From positions 1 through 45,153 of the forward strand of contig JASFYL010000005.1 of the NCBI GenBank assembly GCA_030055575.1: a stretch of DNA of 45,153 nucleotides. Reading direction: 5' to 3'. Made by a program: the position numbers and the translations under genes. The notes beneath the pieces were generated by a model, which was not told the origin of the DNA, made no database searches, and saw nothing but the letters and a program-made list of their open reading frames with translations. Origin of the DNA: Thermoproteota archaeon (GTDB lineage Archaea; Thermoproteota; Methanomethylicia; Methanomethylicales; Methanomethylicaceae). This document shows, piece by piece, positions 1 through 8,286 of the stretch (its first letter is position 1; each line of letters starts with the position of its first letter).

Positions 1-744
1 TTATGCTTTCGATACCAATTCTTTTATTTGTTTGGGAGTGAGCTCTTTCTTTAGTGTGCATAACCGGTTTGATTGTAGCGTATTGCGACCAATCGTCAGA
101 CTCAAGAAAGCAACATAAATGCGTCTGCTTGCTTGAATATGCGCAACAACTCGTCTGTGACGGCAACCACCCTCGATCCAAAAGCCCAAGCGATGTCGAG
201 CTTCCGTAGCAGGCGGACAATACTGAATTGAATGATCTCCATCGACAGGAGAGGTCTTGCTGGAAAAGGCAATTCATCAATTCTTGATGAGCTTTCTAGT
301 TGAATTCTGTCTGATCTTCCTTCCTTTCTAATAATAATTCCTTCAAAATTATTTAGATCTATCGTCGTCCAATCTTCTTTCAAGCACAAGCATTGTCATA
401 CCCCCCTCCCCTATTACGCCTATGTCGAGCGCGGGCAAGCAAGCAAGCATGTTCCTTTGGGAAGGAAAGTGATGTGATTACCACCAATCACTGTAACAAC
501 TTCAGGCATTTTTTATTGATGTGATTAAACTCACAGCATCACCAATATTTTTTGTCATGGATGTAACTCAAACAAGATCTGGTTTGATGCGACGTAACTC
601 ATTTATCACATCTTTTTGTGATTTAATGGTAGCTGGGGCATCAATAATCATCACATCAAAACCGTCTCTCCAATACTACCCCGACATATCCCAATCCAAG
701 GGGAGAAGCGTTCAGCTCTAGGAACTTCTGGGTCTCAAAAACAT
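1..744 (-). pseudogene. Decayed B12-binding-domain radical SAM protein gene (runs off left edge)
   Basis: Minus-strand reading gives fragments in family order but in different frames with stops: PLGLGYVGVVLERR / FDVMIIDAPATIKSQKDVINELRRIKPDLV*VTSMTKNIGDAVSLITSIKNA / VVTVIGGNHITFLPK / FEGIIIRKEGRSDRIQLESSSRIDELPFPARPLLSME / SRVVAVTDELLRIFKQAD / KKELTPKQIKELVSKA. The CxxxCxxC segment expected between ELPFPAR and TDELL is absent. Confidence 0.65.
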
Positions 745-877
745 AGCTACTCGAGGGGATTCTCGAGTGTGACCTTCAACAAAAATCCCCCTTAAGATAC
801 CCTATCTAAGAAGGCATTTTAATTCTTAGTCAATAAATGGTCGATTTTTTTTAGCCAAAGGGTTAAAATCGGTCCGC

Positions 878-891
878 CGCAGATATCTGCG
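878..891. promoter_or_regulatory. 14-bp perfect palindrome CGCAGATATCTGCG just upstream of the phenylacetate-CoA ligase start; candidate operator
   Basis: Read directly; lies between an A/T-rich TATA-like stretch (ggttaaaatc, 861-870) and the ATG at 901. Confidence 0.4.
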
Positions 892-900
892 CTGACTACT

Positions 901-2193
901 ATGTCCAACCGAGTGTACGCGATGAGCAGAACCGAAATAAAGGAGCTTCAGGAAAAAAAGCTGAAGGAACTCCTCGCCCGGGTGTATGAGAGGTCTCCGT
1001 TCTACAGGCGGCGCCTCAAGGAGGCTGGGGTGGATGTTGCCAACTTCAAGATCAGAGATCTCGGGAAGGTGCCGTTCACTACCAAGTCAGACTTGAGGGA
1101 CAATTATCCACTTGGGCTGATATCCGTGAATAAATCAGAGATCGTGAGGCTCCACGCCTCCTCAGGGACCACGGGGAACCCGACCGTCGTGGCTTACACT
1201 AAGAAAGACGTAGAGGCATGGGCAGAGCTGAACAAGAGGTGCCTCGAAATCTGCGGCGCGACGAGCGAGGATGTGGTTCAGGTTGCGTACGGATATGGGC
1301 TCTTCACTGGAGGGCTTGGCCTCCACTATGGGGCAGAGAAGCTCGGGGCGAAGGTGATCCCAGCCAGCACTGGCAATACCAAGCGCCAGCTCAAACTCAT
1401 GAAGGATCTCGGGACCAGCGTACTGGCTTGCACACCCTCCTACGCGCTGTTCTTGGCGGAGAGCGCAAAGGAGGAAGGGATAGACCCGAAGAGGGACCTT
1501 AGGATCAGGATAGGGGTATTTGGTGCCGAACCCTGGTCAGAGAGCACCAGGAGGATACTGGAGGAAGAATTTGTCGGTTCCGCGTACGACATCTACGGGA
1601 TGTCTGAGCTTAACGGGCCTGGAGTGGCGATCGAGTGCAGAGAAAAGGACGGGCTCCACGTCTGGGAAGACCACTACCTAGTGGAGGTGATCGATCCGAA
1701 CACAGGAGAGACCCTTGAGCCAGGTGAAAAGGGGGAGATGGCGGTAACGACGCTGGAAAAGGAGGGGATGCCGCTCCTCAGGTATAGGACGCGCGACATA
1801 ACCATAATGGACGAGGATGTTTGTGATTGCGGTCTTGCCCATGCCAGGATCAAGAAGATCCTAGGCAGGACTGACGACATGCTGAAGATAAGGGGGATCT
1901 GCGTCTTCCCGAGCCAGATCGAAGGGGTCCTCTCGAACTTCGAGGGGCTCACTCCGTTCTACCAGCTGGTAGTCGATAGGGACGGGCCGCTCGACAGGCT
2001 TCTGGTCAGGGTGGAAGTCTCGGAGGACTTTAAGAGCGACAGGCTCACCGAGATCGTTGACCTTCAGAAACGCCTGGAGGAGGAGTTGAGGGATGTGCTG
2101 AGCATAAGCGCAGCGGTGGAGCTGACGGAGCCGAGGACGCTCCCTAGGAGCGAAGGAAAAGCTCAAAGGATAATCGATCTAAGGAAGGTGTAG
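901..2193 (+). CDS. paaK: Phenylacetate-CoA ligase family (AMP-forming)
   Basis: 430 aa; adenylate-forming motif LHASSGTTGNPTVVAYT, YGYGLFTGGLGLHYGAE, IYGMSELNGPGVAIEC, LGRTDDMLKIRGICVFPSQIE. Confidence 0.95.
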   Translation: MSNRVYAMSRTEIKELQEKKLKELLARVYERSPFYRRRLKEAGVDVANFKIRDLGKVPFTTKSDLRDNYPLGLISVNKSEIVRLHASSGTTGNPTVVAYTKKDVEAWAELNKRCLEICGATSEDVVQVAYGYGLFTGGLGLHYGAEKLGAKVIPASTGNTKRQLKLMKDLGTSVLACTPSYALFLAESAKEEGIDPKRDLRIRIGVFGAEPWSESTRRILEEEFVGSAYDIYGMSELNGPGVAIECREKDGLHVWEDHYLVEVIDPNTGETLEPGEKGEMAVTTLEKEGMPLLRYRTRDITIMDEDVCDCGLAHARIKKILGRTDDMLKIRGICVFPSQIEGVLSNFEGLTPFYQLVVDRDGPLDRLLVRVEVSEDFKSDRLTEIVDLQKRLEEELRDVLSISAAVELTEPRTLPRSEGKAQRIIDLRKV

Positions 2194-2201
2194 GGATCTT
2201 T

Positions 2202-2582
2202 ATGACTAAGCAGTTTAGCGTATTCCTTGAGAACAAGCCAGGTCGGCTCGCGAGCCTAGTTGAACTCTTTGAGGCTAACCAAATAAGGATACTTGCGATG
2301 GGGATCGCAGAGGCGGGCAACTACGGCATAGTGAGGTGCATAGTCGATGCCCCAGAGAAAGCCGCAGCTGTGCTGAGGAATGCGAATACCGCAGTAAACC
2401 TATCTGATGTAGTGATAGTCGAGATGACAAAGTTCCGCCAAGCCGTAAGAATCCTCGGGGAGAACGGGATAAACATCGATTACGCATACACCATGGACGG
2501 CGGTAAGATAGTCTTCAAAGTCGACGAGCTGGGCAAGACCTACTCGATCCTCTCGGATGCCGGCATCAAGATAGATGGGTAG
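2202..2582 (+). CDS. ACT domain-containing protein
   Basis: 126 aa, two ACT-like repeats (QFSVFLENKPGRLASLVELFEANQIRILAMGIAE...); immediately follows paaK-like gene. Confidence 0.9.
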   Translation: MTKQFSVFLENKPGRLASLVELFEANQIRILAMGIAEAGNYGIVRCIVDAPEKAAAVLRNANTAVNLSDVVIVEMTKFRQAVRILGENGINIDYAYTMDGGKIVFKVDELGKTYSILSDAGIKIDG

Positions 2583-2620
2583 GCCTTTTGCGGCTGGAGG
2601 GGGCTGGCTACGCAAAAGGC
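2583..2620 (+). terminator. Stem-loop (10-bp perfect stem gccttttgcg/cgcaaaaggc, 18-nt loop) directly after the ACT gene; terminator-like or RNA processing element
   Basis: Inverted repeat read directly, followed by T-rich sequence (atcattttctgcatctttattt). Confidence 0.35.
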
Positions 2621-2808
2621 AGATCATCATTTTCTGCATCTTTATTTGTTTCCCCCTAGGTTCTTTGTACAAAAGTAAACAGGTTTACATCACTAGACTG
2701 CTAGTCTCAAAACTGTCAATACGGTTGCGTAATCCGGACGGTGTGTTTGTTGCGAGAACCATTGGTAAACCTTTTAAGCCATAATGATAGTTAGGTTTAA
2801 CCCCAGAG

Positions 2809-2961
2809 ATGATGAAAATGGCAAAATGTTCCAAGTGTGGGACTGATGTCGCTAAACCAGAGAAGACATGGACTCTTGCTCCAAAGGGTAAGAAGGCAGT
2901 AACAGTGGGCCTCTACAAGTGCCCGAGTTGTGGTGCCTACTTCAGAGCGTCCTCAAAGTAA
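2809..2961 (+). CDS. Small zinc-ribbon protein resembling chromatin protein Cren7
   Basis: 50-aa ORF below the track cutoff: [50 protein letters not shown]. Two CxxC knuckles; PEKxWxLAPKGxKxVxxGLxKxPxxGxYFR matches the Cren7 core recalled from memory. TATA-like ccttttaa lies about 35-40 nt upstream. Confidence 0.8.
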   Translation: MMKMAKCSKCGTDVAKPEKTWTLAPKGKKAVTVGLYKCPSCGAYFRASSK

Positions 2962-3055
2962 TCTCCACTAAAAATCTCCTATTTTTTACCCTGCACTTAA
3001 TAGCTACGCTTATAGGGGGTTCACCTTTTCAGCATCCGGATATCCTGCCTTATCT

Positions 3056-4195
3056 TCACCTTACGGATTCGAAGAAGCGATGCAGTCTCCTGAGCCCTTC
3101 CTCCAAGACCGAGGATTGTACCGCATAGCAGAGTCTGAAGTGACCCCTATTATCTCCAAAATACTCTCCAGGGATCACTGCCACCCCCGCCTTCTTGAGA
3201 AGAGCTTCTGAGAAATCCCTGCTGGATGAGAAACCGCTGCCGATCTTTGGATATACATAGAAACCCCCTTCAGGCTCCGGGCAACTCACGACCCCTGCGG
3301 AGTTAAGGGACCTGAGGAGCTTTGCGAGGTTAGACTTGCAGACAGCCAAGTTTCTCTGGATGTACTCCCTCCATCCCTTAAGTGCACTGATGCACCCACA
3401 CTGTGCGAAGGTGGAGGGGGCGCTGACAGCATGCTCTTGAACGGTATGCATACGAGACAGCAGGGGCTTAGGACCAGCGGCGAATCCTACCCTCCAGCCA
3501 GTCATGCAGAAGACCTTTGAGAACCCGTCTGTGACGATCGTCCTTTCCCTAAGCCCGTCCAAAGAAGCTGGGGAGATGAACTTCCTGTTGACGTATACAT
3601 ATGCCCAATCGATCTCATCCGAAAGGACGAGCATGTCGTGATCCTCAGCCAGGTCCTTGACGAAGCTGATGTCTCTTTCATCCAAGATCCCCCCAGTCGG
3701 GTTGTTCGGGGAGTTGAGTACGATCGCGCGTGGCCTTGATCGGAGGGCTTCCTTAATCTCCTCTTCATTGAGATGGTAGGGCGGCTTGGACCAGATCTCG
3801 ATTGTTCTGATCCCGAGCATCTGGGGGACTGCCAAGAAGCTCGTCCAGCAAGGCTTAATCAGGATCACAGACTCCCCTGGCTTCACCAGCGAGGCAAAGA
3901 AAGCATAGTTTGCGAATTTTCCCCCAGTCGTCACGAGTATTTCATCAGCAGTGCGCTCGATCTTTCTGGTAGAGAAGAGGAACTCCGCTATCGCCTGCCT
4001 CAATTCGGTTATCCCCCAGCTAGACGAGTACCCATACGTCCCACATTCGATGGCTTCTATGGTGGCTTTGACTGCCGCCTCTGGAGGGGGAAAACCAGGC
4101 TCGGCGACATCGAACCGGACAATGTCGCTGGAGAAGCGCCTCTCCATTATCGAGAGGGGGGAGGGGAGAATCTCATCAAATCGATCCAGTGGCAT
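3056..4195 (-). CDS. Class I/II pyridoxal-phosphate aminotransferase
   Basis: 379 aa; NSPNNPTGG, SDEIDWAYVY, TDGFSKVFCMTGWRVGF. Confidence 0.93.
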   Translation of the reverse strand: MPLDRFDEILPSPLSIMERRFSSDIVRFDVAEPGFPPPEAAVKATIEAIECGTYGYSSSWGITELRQAIAEFLFSTRKIERTADEILVTTGGKFANYAFFASLVKPGESVILIKPCWTSFLAVPQMLGIRTIEIWSKPPYHLNEEEIKEALRSRPRAIVLNSPNNPTGGILDERDISFVKDLAEDHDMLVLSDEIDWAYVYVNRKFISPASLDGLRERTIVTDGFSKVFCMTGWRVGFAAGPKPLLSRMHTVQEHAVSAPSTFAQCGCISALKGWREYIQRNLAVCKSNLAKLLRSLNSAGVVSCPEPEGGFYVYPKIGSGFSSSRDFSEALLKKAGVAVIPGEYFGDNRGHFRLCYAVQSSVLEEGLRRLHRFFESVR

Positions 4196-4244
4196 CGGAT
4201 ATCACTCCGGCTAAGGCTGATATATAGCTAACTAACAGAGTCTA

Positions 4245-4841
4245 ATGGGGCAGCTCATGATCGAACAGGTAGGCGTCTTCATTCAGGGGTTCCTGACGCT
4301 ATTCATCGTATTCGATCCCATTGGGAACATTCCTCTCTTCCACGCGTTTACTTCGTCCTTGGAAACGAAGAGGAAAGGGAAGATAATTAACGACTCAGTA
4401 AAGGTCGCCTTTATGATCTTGGTGGGCTTCGCGTTGGGCGGAAGCATCATTCTCGACCTGTTCAGGATCTCGATAGACGATTTTAAGGTGGCAGGCGGCG
4501 TGCTTCTCTTTATCATGTCTATAGAAGGCCTGCTCGGGAAGGAAGAGGGCAGGTGGATGGAAAGGGAGGATGTGGCGATAGTCCCTCTCGCGACCCCCTT
4601 GATGGCAGGTCCTGGGAGCATCTACACCGTGATGTACCTGATGCAGCCACCGAACGGACCCTTCGTAGCGTTCTTCGCGATCACCGCAAACGCGCTGCTT
4701 CAATGGGTTTTGCTCAGATCATCCAACAGGATCATGAAGATTTTAGGAAAGACTGGATCAACAATAGTCTCGAGAATCATGGCATTCGTTCTGTCGGCAA
4801 TAGCCATCAGCATGATAAGGAGCGGATTGGTAGGAATATAG
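4245..4841 (+). CDS. MarC family integral membrane protein
   Basis: 198 aa, multiple TM segments; FDPIGNIPLF and PLATPLMAGPGSI motifs typical of MarC/UPF0056. Confidence 0.9.
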   Translation: MGQLMIEQVGVFIQGFLTLFIVFDPIGNIPLFHAFTSSLETKRKGKIINDSVKVAFMILVGFALGGSIILDLFRISIDDFKVAGGVLLFIMSIEGLLGKEEGRWMEREDVAIVPLATPLMAGPGSIYTVMYLMQPPNGPFVAFFAITANALLQWVLLRSSNRIMKILGKTGSTIVSRIMAFVLSAIAISMIRSGLVGI

Positions 4842-4888
4842 CTTTAGGTGGTTGAACGAACAGCTCATCAAAAGAGGGGTTTAGGTAA

Positions 4889-5713
4889 ATGAGCGATCAG
4901 AACGGCAACGGCAACTCGAGGCGAGCCACAACACCCATATCGTTGAGCCTCCCGTACCAAGAAAACCAAAAGCTCCGGAGGGTTGCGGAGCGGATCGAGA
5001 AAGATGAGAGGCTGAGGGGGATATGGAAGTGCTCGAATGTGATGGCGATAGAGAGGCTAGGGTACACCGACCACGGGGCGACCCATGTGAAGATAGTCGC
5101 CAACTCTGCGCTGAAGATCCTCCGGATCCTTTCGAAGAGCGGGGTGGTCCCGAGCATAGTTAAGGACTACTCAATGGAGGAGGACGACGCGGAGGTCGTA
5201 GTGGTCCTTGGTGCGCTCTTCCACGACGCAGGCATGATCGTGACCCGGACGGATCACGAGCTCTTTGGGATCGCAGTAGCATATAGCGAGATAGGGAGGA
5301 TATTGGAAGGGGTGTACCCTCCATATGAGGTCACAGTGATGCTCTCGGAAGTGATGCATACAATAGTATCACACGAGGAGCCTCACAAACCCCTCTCAAT
5401 AGAGGCGGGCGTCGTGAAGGTGGCTGACGCGCTGGACATGGAGAAGGGCAGGGCAAGGCTCCCGTTCGAGGCGGGCAGGGTTGACATCCACTCCGTCTCG
5501 GCGCTGAGCATAGAAAAGGTCAGGATCCAAGAGGGGACTGGGGCTGAGAAACCTGTAGTCATAAGGATCACTATGTCCAACTCGGCTGGAATATTCCAGA
5601 TTGACGAATTACTGAAGCCGAGGATCGAGAGCTCAGGGCTTCAGAAATACATCCATGTTGTGGCAGAGGTCGTGGGGCCCGAGAAAAAGATACTCGAGAA
5701 GTTCGAGTTCTAA
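4889..5713 (+). CDS. HD-domain (metal-dependent phosphohydrolase-like) protein
   Basis: 274 aa; DHGATHVKIVANSAL...LGALFHDAGMIV...VKVADALDMEKGRARLP. Confidence 0.85.
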   Translation: MSDQNGNGNSRRATTPISLSLPYQENQKLRRVAERIEKDERLRGIWKCSNVMAIERLGYTDHGATHVKIVANSALKILRILSKSGVVPSIVKDYSMEEDDAEVVVVLGALFHDAGMIVTRTDHELFGIAVAYSEIGRILEGVYPPYEVTVMLSEVMHTIVSHEEPHKPLSIEAGVVKVADALDMEKGRARLPFEAGRVDIHSVSALSIEKVRIQEGTGAEKPVVIRITMSNSAGIFQIDELLKPRIESSGLQKYIHVVAEVVGPEKKILEKFEF

Positions 5714-5743
5714 CGGGCAGGTACCACAACCGAACCCTTTTAT

Positions 5744-6043
5744 TTGCGTCTGGCTATATATTTTAACTACTCATATCGGAGGGATGCTTGGTTGGGTTTT
5801 ACTGCGACTTGGGAAGACTTCCTGAAGGTCTACAAGAACAGCGGTCAGCCTGGGCTGATGCTGAGAACCCTCAGGTTCAGCAGGGGGATTTCGATTGAAG
5901 AGCTGTCAGCGAAGACAGGAATCAGCGAAAAAGAGCTCATCGCCATAGAACTTGGAGCAAGCGACCACAGGTTCAACGAAGACCAAGAGATAATCAGAAA
6001 GATCTTCGAGACGCTGATCGTGATGGAAGAGAAATTAGGCTAA
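5744..6043 (+). CDS. Small helix-turn-helix (XRE-like) protein
   Basis: MLRTLRFSRGISIEELSAKTGISEKELIAIELG reads as an HTH; true start probably internal (ggaggg SD then TTG or ATG). Confidence 0.6.
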   Translation: MRLAIYFNYSYRRDAWLGFTATWEDFLKVYKNSGQPGLMLRTLRFSRGISIEELSAKTGISEKELIAIELGASDHRFNEDQEIIRKIFETLIVMEEKLG

Positions 6044-6044
6044 G

Positions 6045-6260
6045 TTATTGACTGCCGGATTGCGTTTTTGTTCTCCACTGCCCATAAATCCTTCCGCATC
6101 CTAACGTATTCAGAACCCATAAAAATCCGAAGGGTAATAATGCGCATTGCGACTGCGAATCAGAGGGCACGACTGCAGAGGACAACACTGCTACAGGAGA
6201 AAAACATAACACCATAGGGATAAAGAACAATCCTCCAGACACCAACCTCTTAATTTTCAC
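6045..6260 (-). CDS. Possible small membrane protein
   Basis: 71 aa with hydrophobic stretches (GGLFFIPMVLCFSPVAVLSSAVV, LLPFGFLWVLNTLG); TATA-like cattaaaaagg upstream on the minus strand. No family recognised. Confidence 0.3.
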   Translation of the reverse strand: MKIKRLVSGGLFFIPMVLCFSPVAVLSSAVVPSDSQSQCALLPFGFLWVLNTLGCGRIYGQWRTKTQSGSQ

Positions 6261-6320
6261 ACTTTTTTCGCTCTTAGAAACCTTTTTAATGGATTGTTAT
6301 GTAGCTCTTGAACAGACGCA

Positions 6321-7346
6321 ATGCAAGGTGGTAACATGGATACATCGATGATCCTGCTTGCCCTCGGACTCCTCCTTGCATTTATCATGTCCATGAACTT
6401 GGGCGGTAATGACGCAGCGAACCCCACTAGCGCGGCTGTGGGGGCAGGCGCCATGACGATGAAAAGGGCGTTGGTGGCATTCTGCATATTCGCATTCCTT
6501 GGTGCCGTACTTCAAGGTTCTATGGTTATTAAGACTGTTGGAAAAGGAATCGTCCCGGAGATCGATGTGGTAGGCGCCTTCGCAGTCATACTTTCGGCTA
6601 ATGTGTGGATCTTTTTGGCAACAATGAGAGGAATGGCGATCTCCACAACTCACTCGGTGATCTGTGCAGTGATCGGTTATGGCATAGCCAAGTTCGGGAT
6701 CGAGGGGATCAGCCTAACCGCCCTAGGCATGATTGCTGCGAGCTGGCTCACATCTCCGATCTGCAGCATGATCCTCGCGTTCGTAATCTACAAAATGATA
6801 TACGGTTTCGCCAACGGCAGATACGAAACCAGCCCAGCGAGGTTCTTCAAGGCGCTGCTTATCGGGTCGCTGTGCTTCAGCGCGTATTCGTTCGGCGCTA
6901 ACGATGTTGCTAACGCAACCGGAGTCTATATCACTATTGCCGCAAACATGGGACATATGCCTGATTCTCTAGCGATGCTTTCGCTGGCTGTCTTCGGTAC
7001 CTTAGGGATCATCTTAGGAGCGCTGCTATTTGGACCGAGGGTCATAGAAACCCTTGCGTTCAGGGTCACAAGGCTAGACCTGCTCACAGGGCTCGCCGCG
7101 AGCATCTCTAACGCACTCGTCGTCTACCTCTTCACTACTGTCCCTTACATCATCCTTGGCTACGGGCTTCCGATCTCGACATCATATGCGGCAGTCGGTG
7201 CCATCCTTGGCGCCAGCATGGCAGCAAAGAGGAACGTTAGTAGAAGCACTTCGGCTTACTTGGTAATGTACTGGCTCTTCACAGTTCCTGTCAACATCCT
7301 GCTTAGCGCCTCAATATTCTACCTTGTCAGTCTGGCAGTAGGGTAG
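6321..7346 (+). CDS. pit: PiT-family inorganic phosphate transporter
   Basis: 341 aa; signature repeats NLGGNDAANPTSAAVGAGAM and FGANDVANATGVYI. Confidence 0.95.
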   Translation: MQGGNMDTSMILLALGLLLAFIMSMNLGGNDAANPTSAAVGAGAMTMKRALVAFCIFAFLGAVLQGSMVIKTVGKGIVPEIDVVGAFAVILSANVWIFLATMRGMAISTTHSVICAVIGYGIAKFGIEGISLTALGMIAASWLTSPICSMILAFVIYKMIYGFANGRYETSPARFFKALLIGSLCFSAYSFGANDVANATGVYITIAANMGHMPDSLAMLSLAVFGTLGIILGALLFGPRVIETLAFRVTRLDLLTGLAASISNALVVYLFTTVPYIILGYGLPISTSYAAVGAILGASMAAKRNVSRSTSAYLVMYWLFTVPVNILLSASIFYLVSLAVG

Positions 7347-7360
7347 GCGGGTAGGCCCCC

Positions 7361-8065
7361 TCACCTTCGGCCCCGCAGGATGGCGATCGTCCTCAGCAGA
7401 TCGGCTGTATCCTCCATTTTGTCCGAGGCAGACTCAATGTTCTCGATTACTTCTTTTACCATGAGCCAATCGCTCACGTGTTCCGCTACGTCTCCCCAGC
7501 TCAGTATCTTGGCTATGAGTTCGACTCGCATCTCATCGATCTTCTCCTCTAGCCTCTCCGTTTTCTCGGCCTTACTCACAACGTCCCCGCTTCGCTTCAC
7601 TAGTGAGTCGATCGTATCCATGAGCGCGATCGCCTCCTCGACGAGGACGTCGACTAGACCTCTAATTCTCGTCTTGACGTCTTCCGGGATGTCTGCTGGG
7701 TGGGCGTGCTGGAGCTTCCTGGTCGCGGATTTGAGGTGGGCAGCGATGTCATCAGAGGTCATCAGAAGGCGTATTATTTCCTCCTGATCCATCGGATGGA
7801 GGGAGGACTTCATGAGTTCGTTGATGATCTCCTCCTTTATCGCGTCTGCCTCCCTCTCCAGATCGAGTATCTCGGAAGCCAGCTGCCTTGCATTTTCGAT
7901 GTCCCCTCCCAAGAATACGCCAATATAAGACCTGAACTTGTTGACTATAGTGAAGATCTTCTCGAGATGCTTCTCGCAGGCAGTTATGGCCTCCTTCTCC
8001 GCCCTTTGACCCAACCAAAAGCCGATGTGCCCTGAGCCGAGCGTCGTGTCCGACCTCCCCAGCAA
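7361..8065 (-). CDS. DUF47 / PhoU-like Pit accessory protein
   Basis: 234 aa helical protein; LDLEREADAIKEEIINEL, SWGDVAEHVSDWLMVKEVIENIESASDKMEDTADLLRTIAI. Confidence 0.88.
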   Translation of the reverse strand: MLGRSDTTLGSGHIGFWLGQRAEKEAITACEKHLEKIFTIVNKFRSYIGVFLGGDIENARQLASEILDLEREADAIKEEIINELMKSSLHPMDQEEIIRLLMTSDDIAAHLKSATRKLQHAHPADIPEDVKTRIRGLVDVLVEEAIALMDTIDSLVKRSGDVVSKAEKTERLEEKIDEMRVELIAKILSWGDVAEHVSDWLMVKEVIENIESASDKMEDTADLLRTIAILRGRR

Positions 8066-8286
8066 TAACTTAGGAGGATAGATATATGTATTATTCGCAT
8101 CACCCGATGCCTCGATCTCAGGAAAGCCAAATGATCCGTCATTAAATTCTAGGCAGGGGACAATATGAGATGATTACATTTTGGTAAGGGAGGGATGGAA
8201 AGCAGAAGCTTAGCCTGCAATGGTCGATCGATACTATTGGTTATAACGTCTGCTCGTGAACACGATCCAAGAAGTGCAGATGACGT

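Noticed and set aside
2575-2784. 69-aa plus-strand ORF downstream of the ACT gene
   Set aside because: Covers the stem-loop and promoter region of the Cren7-like gene; no protein-like composition.
3502-3768. 88-aa minus-strand ORF inside the aminotransferase gene
   Set aside because: Alternative-frame shadow of a conserved gene.
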